Positions 57,892 through 64,000 of a stretch of DNA of 64,000 nt are shown here, piece by piece. This DNA comes from UBA791 sp963602355 (GTDB lineage: Bacteria > Cyanobacteriota > Vampirovibrionia > Gastranaerophilales > Gastranaerophilaceae): NCBI GenBank assembly GCA_963602355.1, contig CAVCIU010000001.1, positions 1 through 64,000 on the forward strand. Reading direction: 5' to 3'. Within the stretch, counting starts at the first letter, position 1, and each line of letters starts with the position of its first letter. Position numbers and translations under genes: made by a program. Under the pieces are notes generated by a model. It saw only the letters and a program-made list of their open reading frames with translations, ran no database searches and was not told where the DNA came from.

Positions 57892-59827
57892 TGTTTGTAA
57901 TCCTTAGAATTTCATAGATATTCATCTTTTTAGCTTTACCACGAATTTGTACTTCTGAAATTTTGATTACATCAACATAACCCTTAACTTCATCATACGT
58001 AGAACTACTAATCAAGAAATTTGTTTTATAGATTTTGTTATAACTTTCTAGACGAGATGCAAGGTTAACAGTATCACCGATAACTGTGTATTCAAGACGT
58101 TTTTCAGAACCGATGTTACCTACGAAGGCATCACCTGTGTTTATACCAACACCAATTTCGATTTTTGGTTTACCTTCGTATAACCATTTTTCTTGAAGTT
58201 GTTTAACCTTTTTAAGCATTGCATTTGCACATAAAACGGCATTTAAAGCATGGTTTTTGTCTTGAATAGGTTCACCAAAGATTGCCATAACAGCATCACC
58301 GATGAACTTGTTAATAACGCCGTTGTATTTTGTAATTATTGGTTCAATTTCTGTAAAATATTCGTTTAATATAACGGAAATCTCTTCTGGAGTAAGCTTT
58401 TCACTCATAGAAGTAAAACCTCTGATATCAGCGAATAAAACAGTTACGTTTGAACGTTTTCCACCAAGAGATAAGTTGTCAATGTTGCTTACAACATTTC
58501 TCATAACGTCTTGAGAAATGTATCTACCCATTGCGTCTTTGATTTTATCTTTGTTACGAGCTTCTAGGATAAACTTGTAAGAATATCCAAAAATCATTGT
58601 GATTAATTGAAGCGCAAGCGGTGTTATAACGTTTATTGCGATATTAAACTTGAAGAAGGTTATACAAATTGCGATATATGCAATCATAATAAGAGCAATA
58701 ATACCCAATGACATAAACAATGAGTAATAAGTTACAATTAAGAAGGTTGCCAAGATAAGCACAACTTGAACAATAAAATCTTGTAAAATCGGTGTTGGAA
58801 CGATAAATTCGTCATACAAAAGGTTGTCTAAGTTTGTTGCCTGAATATCAACCCCAGGGTGTTTTGGGTGGATAGGAGTTGGCAAAGCATCTTCCAAACC
58901 TAATGCTGCCGCTTTTGCGTTTGCACCAACAAAAACAATTTTTCCGTCAAATTCTTTTGGATCAATAACAGGCTTTTTACCTTTTTGAATATTATCCCAA
59001 GAGTCAACAATATCAATAGCAGAATAAGTTTTTCTTGAATATTCTGATTGAGGTAATGTTTTGTAGAAATGCATGTAGTTAAACATTGCAGTGTATGATT
59101 GATTTACAGGAATTTTCAAATCAGTTTTGTTGTTTGTAATGTATTTATCTGTAACGGTGAATTCAGTAATACCGTTTAATTTGGCATACATTCTCAAACC
59201 TAATGACGGATATAATTTACCTTTGTATGACAATAATTGAGGAATTGTTCTTATGTAACCGTCTCTATCAAGCTCAACGTATACAGAACCAACCTCTTTT
59301 GCGGCTTTAAAATATCCTTCTGGATACATTGATAAACTTCTGAATGGACTTCTCGCTTTTTGAGAACGTTCATCATTAATTTTTATACCGAATTTATCAT
59401 CAAAAGCTTTGTCATAAGCCTCACCAATAGATTTGTCATTGTATGATTTAACTAATGGCGCAAAACCTACGACTAATTTATTACTGCTTTCAACAGATTT
59501 GTATAGCTCTAAATCAGCTTTGAAATTATCTTTATCAACAGAAGATAAAATTGAGTCGAAACCAATCAATTTAGCATTTGTGTACTTGTCCAAATAGTTG
59601 AACATTTTTGCATACATATCTCTTTTCCAAGGCCAACGTTGCTTAGATATTGATTTATCATCAATAACGATGATAACAGCATCACTATGACCCGCCTTGT
59701 CTGCGACGACAGAATTCATCATTACATTGTAAAATTTAGGTTCAACAAAAAAGTTGAAGATAAAATATGTAATGAACATAAAAACTATAACTGCTGTAAA
59801 AATTATTAGTGGTTTAAACTTTTTCAT
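57869..59827 (-). CDS. CHASE2-domain class III adenylate cyclase
   Basis: 652 residues. TM1 (about 9-27), an extracytoplasmic CHASE2 domain (about 40-335), three closely spaced TM segments (about 345-425), then the cyclase domain (about 465-640). Metal-binding Asp in TVLFADIRGFTSMSE and FIGDAVMAIFG; the Lys in INKFIGD and the Thr/Asp in LEYTVIGDTVNLASRLES favour ATP, so cAMP is the likely product. The start is ATG 59827, 5 nt after GGAG (59830 also possible). A similar layout is common in cyanobacteria. The target of cAMP (a CRP protein) is not visible here. Confidence 0.9.
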   Translation of the reverse strand: MKKFKPLIIFTAVIVFMFITYFIFNFFVEPKFYNVMMNSVVADKAGHSDAVIIVIDDKSISKQRWPWKRDMYAKMFNYLDKYTNAKLIGFDSILSSVDKDNFKADLELYKSVESSNKLVVGFAPLVKSYNDKSIGEAYDKAFDDKFGIKINDERSQKARSPFRSLSMYPEGYFKAAKEVGSVYVELDRDGYIRTIPQLLSYKGKLYPSLGLRMYAKLNGITEFTVTDKYITNNKTDLKIPVNQSYTAMFNYMHFYKTLPQSEYSRKTYSAIDIVDSWDNIQKGKKPVIDPKEFDGKIVFVGANAKAAALGLEDALPTPIHPKHPGVDIQATNLDNLLYDEFIVPTPILQDFIVQVVLILATFLIVTYYSLFMSLGIIALIMIAYIAICITFFKFNIAINVITPLALQLITMIFGYSYKFILEARNKDKIKDAMGRYISQDVMRNVVSNIDNLSLGGKRSNVTVLFADIRGFTSMSEKLTPEEISVILNEYFTEIEPIITKYNGVINKFIGDAVMAIFGEPIQDKNHALNAVLCANAMLKKVKQLQEKWLYEGKPKIEIGVGINTGDAFVGNIGSEKRLEYTVIGDTVNLASRLESYNKIYKTNFLISSSTYDEVKGYVDVIKISEVQIRGKAKKMNIYEILRITNNEKSTNS

Positions 59828-59851
59828 CATAACTCCGTTTTACTTATTTCA

Positions 59852-59860
59852 TGATATAAT
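59852..59860 (+). promoter_or_regulatory. Extended -10 promoter of eda
   Basis: TGATATAAT at 59852-59860 is a perfect TGnTATAAT element. No -35 is recognisable. It lies 26 nt before the eda ATG, in the 58-bp divergent gap with the cyclase gene. Confidence 0.6.
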
Positions 59861-59885
59861 AAATGTGAAAAAAAGGATACTAATT

Positions 59886-60491
59886 ATGGCAAATTTAATC
59901 GATTTATTAAAAGAAGAAAAACTTTACCCAATCATCAGATGTGCAGATCCTCAAAAAACAAAAGATACTGCAAGAGCATTGATTGACGGTGGAGTAAAAA
60001 TATTAGAAATAACTCTTGAAAACAGAGAAATTTATGGCGCAATTGAAGAATTATCAAAAGAAGTTACAATTTGCGCAGGTGGTGTTATTACTGCACAACA
60101 AGCAACAAATGCTATTCAACACGGCGCAAAAATTATTTCTTCACCAATTTTCCAAATGAATATGGTTAAGATTTCAAAAAATGCACAAATTCCGTTTATC
60201 GCTGGTACTTCAACAGCAAACGAAGCTTATCAAGCTTGGAAAGCAAGAGTTCCATTAATTAAGATTTATCCAATTACTGCATTGGGCGGACCTTTGTACG
60301 TTGAAGACTTGCTAAGACCAATGCCATTCTTGAATATTATGCCAATGGGTAATATCAAATTAGAAGAAGTTCCACAATATATTGAAGCTGGCGCTGCAGC
60401 AGTTGGCGTTGGTAGAGATTTATACAAAGGCTTTAACTTCTCAGAAATTACTAACCGTACAAAAAAGATTATGCAAGAAATAAAAGGTTAA
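59886..60491 (+). CDS. eda: KDPG/KHG aldolase
   Basis: 201 residues from ATG 59886 (AAGGA 9 nt upstream). Class I aldolase TIM barrel: LYPIIRCADPQ, LEITLENR (Glu), CAGGVITAQQA, FIAGTSTANEA, the Schiff-base Lys in LIKIYPITALGG and the phosphate loop AAAVGVGRDLY. It splits 2-keto-3-deoxy-6-phosphogluconate (or hydroxy-ketoglutarate). edd is absent nearby, so which route it serves is open. It is 4 bp upstream of csaB. Confidence 0.92.
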   Translation: MANLIDLLKEEKLYPIIRCADPQKTKDTARALIDGGVKILEITLENREIYGAIEELSKEVTICAGGVITAQQATNAIQHGAKIISSPIFQMNMVKISKNAQIPFIAGTSTANEAYQAWKARVPLIKIYPITALGGPLYVEDLLRPMPFLNIMPMGNIKLEEVPQYIEAGAAAVGVGRDLYKGFNFSEITNRTKKIMQEIKG

Positions 60492-60495
60492 TAAA

Positions 60496-61512
60496 ATGGC
60501 TAAAAAAGTTGTTATATCTGGATATTATGGCTGTGATAATTTTGGCGACGAAACTATTTTAAAAGTTTTGGTTGATAAATTGAAGGAAGAAAATGCTGAT
60601 ATTACTGTACTTTCTTTAAATCCAGAAAAGACAAAGGCTTTGCATAGGGTTAAAACGGTGAAGAGTTTTGACTTGTTGAAGGTTATAACAACTATTATGA
60701 AATCAGATGTACTTATATCTGGTGGCGGAAGCCTTTTACAAGATGCTACAAGCTTAAAGAGCTTGTTGTATTACCTTTTTGTAATTTCTGTTGCAGAATT
60801 TTTCCATAAAAAGGTTATGATTTTTGCACAAGGCATTGGACCTATAAATAATAAATTGGGTCAAAATTGGTGTAAGAAACTTCTTAAAAAAGCAACTTGC
60901 GTAACTGTAAGAGACGATAAGAGCTTGTTCTTGCTAAGAGGTTGGGGAATTAATACAGAACGTGTTGTAGACCCATTATTTGCACTTAAACTTGCTGGCT
61001 CTATGCCTACAGAAACAGTTGGTATCCAACTTAGAAGTTTTAAAGGTTTGACAGAAACATTTTTACAAAAACTAGCTAAGTCTGTTGAACAAAATTTCTA
61101 TAATAAAAAGATAAAGATTTTTTCATTCCAAGATAGCTTGGATAAAGAGGTTTGCACACATTTTGAGGGTCTTTTGAAGAGCTTAAATCCTAATATGCAA
61201 ACAGAAGTCGTTTATAATAAAACACCAGAACAATTGATTGAACAAATGAGAAGTCTTCAATATATGATAGCGATGAGATTTCACGCATGCTTGATTTGCG
61301 CTAAATATGGTGTGAAGACATTGGCTCTTTCTTATGATTATAAAGTAGAAAGATTGGCAGAAGACTTAAAATTACCTTATACGAATATAAAACCAGATGT
61401 TAATATGGACTTTTTCATTAATTTAATGAGAAATATCGATAGAGGACAACTTTTGACTGTTGTAAACTCTAAAGAATTTGATTGGTCATATTTAGAAAAT
61501 CTAGTTAGATAA
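60496..61512 (+). CDS. csaB: Polysaccharide pyruvyl transferase (CsaB-like)
   Basis: 338 residues. N-terminal VISGYYGCDNFGDETILKVL, SGGGSLLQDATSLKSLLYYL (in parts), FAQGIGPINNKLG and C-terminal MAMRFHACLICAKYG-type motif (IAMRFHACLICA). CsaB adds pyruvate to secondary cell-wall polymer, creating the ligand for SLH domains. The SLH protein at 43780 in the same window supports this role. Confidence 0.88.
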   Translation: MAKKVVISGYYGCDNFGDETILKVLVDKLKEENADITVLSLNPEKTKALHRVKTVKSFDLLKVITTIMKSDVLISGGGSLLQDATSLKSLLYYLFVISVAEFFHKKVMIFAQGIGPINNKLGQNWCKKLLKKATCVTVRDDKSLFLLRGWGINTERVVDPLFALKLAGSMPTETVGIQLRSFKGLTETFLQKLAKSVEQNFYNKKIKIFSFQDSLDKEVCTHFEGLLKSLNPNMQTEVVYNKTPEQLIEQMRSLQYMIAMRFHACLICAKYGVKTLALSYDYKVERLAEDLKLPYTNIKPDVNMDFFINLMRNIDRGQLLTVVNSKEFDWSYLENLVR

Positions 61513-63033
61513 GTATGTTGCTAATTTTGCAACAGTTTTTGGAAAATATCTTTGTAAATATTCTGCTCTCATTGAGTATTTATCAACTGTGTTATAAGTA
61601 TTCAAAAGTGCATTAACTTCTGCCAAAGATTCTTTTAATGCTCCATTTGTCCCACTTGGATGTCCTGAAGTTTTAATAAAATAGTCAATGTGTTCTCTTT
61701 GCGCATTTGCAAAATTTTTATTAAATAATTCTTTTTCTTTATCGTAAGTTTCTTTTATATCCTTGTTTGCAGAAACCAATAAACTTTCTGTTGCATCTTT
61801 TGTTTTAAAAGTTGTTGTATCATATTGCTTCATATCTTTCGCATGACCAAGTTCATGCAATAAAACATAAGGAATATCACACGTAGTAACATCTTTTCTT
61901 GCTGGATGATAAAAAGATTCAGCACTATCATCTGTTTGTAACAAACGAGTTACATTATCTTTCATTTTTATCAACTCATCACCTGAAACAGTTTTTAAAA
62001 TTGGAATTAATTTTTTGCTATTTCCACCTAGGATATAACTATATAAATCAATTTCTGTGTCTTTATTAGTTTTTATATCTGTTATGTTTAATTTCTTATT
62101 TTCGTTACTATATACTATTTTATAAGATTTATCATTTTTTGATGAAATAAAAGTATTTTCATCAATAACTTCAAATGCCTCTGAATTTTTATACAAAACT
62201 TTTCCTGATTTGTCTGTAATTTTATAATCAGAAATTCTATTACCTTTAGGATCATCCTCAAATAAGTACTCTGTTTTTGTACCATCTAAAGAAGTCATAT
62301 TCTTTTTAACAGTTTTTATACCAGTCTTTTTATCGATTTTTCCAAGACTTATTTCTTCAATTTTTCCATCATTATAAATTCGTTTTCTGTTAAAAATGCC
62401 TTTTATTTCAGACGGTTCGGCATACTCTTTATAATTTTTTGTTACAATTAACTCCGTTTGTGGAATTAATTTGTCATTTACTACCTTGCTTGTAACTTTT
62501 GAAATCATGCCTGTTTCTAAATCTTTTGATTTTTTAATTTCAAATTTTTCTTTATTATGGATTTTGTAATTTATATCTTCAGTACAACGAGGTTTGCCGT
62601 TTTTATCTATGATTAATATTTTTTTATTTTCATCAGTCGTAATCACAGTTATATCAAGAGAATTATTATCATATTTATTTGAATCTAGTTTAATTTCTTT
62701 TAAATTTTCACCGCAAATTTTCTCCATCTCAATAATTTTATCTGCAACCTTTTTTGCATCTAAATCTTTATTTGAATAATATAGGTTAAATGTAATATCC
62801 TCAGCTGAAAGTTTTGTATTAGCTAAAATATTAACTTTTTCTTGAATTTCAACAGGTTTCTTTGACAGTTTTTCTAGTTGTTTTTCACTAAATTTTTCTT
62901 TCAATTTATCAGATATAATAAAAGTAGTTTTTTCAAAAGTATCAGGCTTGTTTGACAATTTTTGTGTACTACTAGATACAATTACATTTGTAACTGAAGT
63001 TACTCTATTAATATTATTAGATATATTCACCAT
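61501..63033 (-). CDS. Tagged HExxH protein (putative zinc metallopeptidase), paralogue 2
   Basis: 510 residues. Paralogue of 23357-24943: PDTFEKTT at 30-37, a long middle of beta repeats (TEYLFEDDPKGNRISDYKIT), then H393-E-L-G-H397-AKD, REHIDYFIKTSG and AEVNALLNTYNT. The FKG word is missing from its own N-terminus but is present in its operon partner. It starts in TAATG overlap with the 76-residue gene and is behind a cobalamin-riboswitch-like leader. The 3' end overlaps convergent csaB by 12 bp. Substrate unknown; catalysis inferred. Confidence 0.7.
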   Translation of the reverse strand: MVNISNNINRVTSVTNVIVSSSTQKLSNKPDTFEKTTFIISDKLKEKFSEKQLEKLSKKPVEIQEKVNILANTKLSAEDITFNLYYSNKDLDAKKVADKIIEMEKICGENLKEIKLDSNKYDNNSLDITVITTDENKKILIIDKNGKPRCTEDINYKIHNKEKFEIKKSKDLETGMISKVTSKVVNDKLIPQTELIVTKNYKEYAEPSEIKGIFNRKRIYNDGKIEEISLGKIDKKTGIKTVKKNMTSLDGTKTEYLFEDDPKGNRISDYKITDKSGKVLYKNSEAFEVIDENTFISSKNDKSYKIVYSNENKKLNITDIKTNKDTEIDLYSYILGGNSKKLIPILKTVSGDELIKMKDNVTRLLQTDDSAESFYHPARKDVTTCDIPYVLLHELGHAKDMKQYDTTTFKTKDATESLLVSANKDIKETYDKEKELFNKNFANAQREHIDYFIKTSGHPSGTNGALKESLAEVNALLNTYNTVDKYSMRAEYLQRYFPKTVAKLATYLSN

Positions 63034-63263
63034 TATTTTTTTGTTACCATGCTTAAAAAAGTATTAACCATATCCATAATACCCAAAATACCTATTAATA
63101 AACTCCCATTACCTGATGATTTTTTATTAGTATTTGTAAATGTATCAACTTGTGGTTCTGTTTGTGCAACTGGTGCTGTTACAAGTTGTTGTGTTTCTGT
63201 TGTCTCAACAACATTTGTATCTGCGTTTCCTTTAAAAGAAACTGGCATAATTCTACTAATCAT
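63033..63263 (-). CDS. Small tagged protein (76 aa), partner of metallopeptidase
   Basis: 76 residues. FKG at 10-12, a Thr/Val/Gln-rich linker, VDTFTNT at 39-45, and a hydrophobic C-terminal segment (SLLIGILGIMDMVNTFLSMV) able to span or coat a membrane. AAGGAG upstream of the ATG. Translationally coupled to the HExxH gene. It may be a membrane tether, inhibitor or chaperone for it. No family is recognised. Confidence 0.65.
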   Translation of the reverse strand: MISRIMPVSFKGNADTNVVETTETQQLVTAPVAQTEPQVDTFTNTNKKSSGNGSLLIGILGIMDMVNTFLSMVTKK

Positions 63264-63300
63264 CTTTTTCTTTTCTCCTTAACAATATCCTTGCATATCA

Positions 63301-63356
63301 CTGCAACCTTTTTGTCAAAGCAGAATCGGGTATTAATTGCTATTTATAAATATCCC
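63301..63356 (-). promoter_or_regulatory. Possible riboswitch expression platform
   Basis: Downstream of the aptamer on the minus strand GGGATATT/AATACCC (63328-63356) and CTGC/GCAG (63301-63323) can form competing hairpins. They lie just ahead of the AAGGAG of the 76-residue gene. Pairing was judged by eye. Confidence 0.35.
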
Positions 63357-63364
63357 TTTTCCTG

Positions 63365-63455
63365 TCTCGAGGTTGAAAACAAATTAAGCATTCCGACTTT
63401 TACGGCTGCGGACCAGTGTAGGACTCTCACCCTTCTTTCCTCAATTCGTTACCTT
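63365..63455 (-). ncRNA. Cobalamin riboswitch-like aptamer
   Basis: Minus-strand core GGAAAGAAGGGTGAGAGTCC followed by TACACTGGTCCGCAGCCGTA and AAAGTCGGAATGC matches the conserved cobalamin pattern GGAA, GGTGxxAxTCC, CxGxCCCGCxxCxGTAA, GTCxGGATGC. TTGAGG (63439-63444) can pair with CCTCGA (63367-63372) to close the domain. It is probably a short or divergent class. It precedes a tagged protein and a metallopeptidase, not a known B12 gene. Confidence 0.7.
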
Positions 63456-63508
63456 TATTCTAAATCAAACACAAAAAACATGAAACACTATTTTTACATG
63501 TATTAATA

Positions 63509-64000
63509 TTAGTTATTCAAAACTTTTTTAACTATCGAAACAAATTCCTTCAAAGGTTTTCCGCAATTGTTATTATAAATTGCGCAAATATCCCTCGTAG
63601 GTCTATAATTTTTTATTTTTTTATAAACAACTTTATCATTATATTTTACAAACAACTGAGGCACAAAAGCTATGCCTAACTCCTGTTCCACAAGTGAATG
63701 CGCCGTCTCAACATTTCGACATTCAGCCAAAACTTTTGGTTCAAACTTCGATTTTTTACATAATTCTCTTGCCAATTTACCCAACATCTGTTCACTAGAA
63801 AGCATAACAAAAGGTTTATCCGTCAAATCTGCTAAATCAACCTCGTCTTTTTCAATTGAAAAACTTTTCGGAATATCTAAATAAATTTCTTCCTTCATCA
63901 ACAATTCGCTATTATATGAAACAGAATCAACATTTACCTCATCTAAAAGCAAGTCTAATTCTTTATTCTCAAGCATTTTATGCAAAATCGGTGTTGGATA
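63509..64000 (-). CDS. LysR-family regulator, effector-binding part (cut by window edge)
   Basis: About 163 residues of the C-terminal LysR substrate-binding domain; the N-terminal HTH lies beyond base 64000. Visible features: LENKELDLLLDEV, SVSYNSELLMKEEIYLDIPK (in part), PFVMLSSEQMLGKLARELC, CRNVETAHSLVEQELGIAFVPQLFV and a C-terminal EFVSIVKKVL. It probably regulates a metabolic gene divergent from it outside the window. Confidence 0.88.
   Translation of the reverse strand, partial: YPTPILHKMLENKELDLLLDEVNVDSVSYNSELLMKEEIYLDIPKSFSIEKDEVDLADLTDKPFVMLSSEQMLGKLARELCKKSKFEPKVLAECRNVETAHSLVEQELGIAFVPQLFVKYNDKVVYKKIKNYRPTRDICAIYNNNCGKPLKEFVSIVKKVLNN

Noticed and set aside
1..64000. tRNA, rRNA, tmRNA or 6S RNA genes
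   Set aside because: No cloverleaf or conserved rRNA/tmRNA sequence noticed on either strand; read by eye only.

Overview
The window is AT-rich and densely coded, and comes from a fermentative, probably flagellated bacterium. The gene set best fits the non-photosynthetic sister lineage of Cyanobacteria (Melainabacteria/Vampirovibrionia, Gastranaerophilales-like). The support is a cyanobacteria-style RecG with an N-terminal extension, an SLH-domain envelope protein together with CsaB, [FeFe]-hydrogenases and AdhE with no respiratory or photosynthetic genes, tandem flagellins, and several proteins sharing a short N-terminal 'FKG' tag. The lineage is an inference from content and was not checked by a search. 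The standard genetic code is used.

Layout. 1-12.0 kb: an orphan LuxR-type regulator, nadD-yqeK, a pair of paralogous HNH-nuclease-like proteins, recG and a two-domain M16 peptidase. 12.0-15.6 kb: secreted proteins, a NagZ-like GH3 enzyme and repeat-rich spacers. 15.6-23.3 kb: a leftward cell-wall operon murF-mraY-murD-ftsW-murG-folC-yajQ. 23.3-28.6 kb: a tagged HExxH protein, a DUF2400 protein, tadA, and a histidine kinase/OmpR regulator pair. 28.6-34.5 kb: three tandem flagellin genes separated by 390-850 bp spacers packed with interspersed repeats. 34.5-46.2 kb: metX, a SpoIID-like protein, HU, rsmD, two Xer recombinases, a TPR protein, engB, a CoA-disulfide-reductase-like flavoprotein, an SLH protein and a CDF transporter. 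46.4-54.9 kb: adhE, then rex, a small [2Fe-2S] protein, a sensory-type (group C-like) [FeFe]-hydrogenase with PAS domain, a SpoIIE/PP2C phosphatase, a second [2Fe-2S] protein and a group-B-like [FeFe]-hydrogenase. 54.9-64 kb: isochorismatase-like, HIT, speE, an XRE regulator, an acyltransferase, a CHASE2-adenylate cyclase with a stand-alone receiver, eda, csaB, a second tagged HExxH protein with a small tagged partner behind a cobalamin-riboswitch-like leader, and the 3' part of a LysR gene.

How it fits together. The adhE-to-hydrogenase block looks like one redox unit. Rex senses NADH/NAD+, AdhE reoxidises NADH, the group-B enzyme handles H2, and the sensory hydrogenase (first Cys of its TSCC-type motif replaced by Ala136) plus the phosphatase form an H2/redox-to-phosphorylation switch whose target is not in the window. 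The mur cluster, NagZ, SpoIID, CsaB and SLH genes point to an active peptidoglycan/secondary-polymer envelope.

The spacers carry at least four families of palindromic or modular repeats. One is a 97-bp module present twice at about 91% identity, 36.6 kb apart in opposite orientation. The most unusual items are the sensory-hydrogenase/phosphatase module, the shared 'FKG ... DTFExT' N-terminal tag, the riboswitch in front of a tagged metalloprotease operon, and the modular repeats that end on stop codons.
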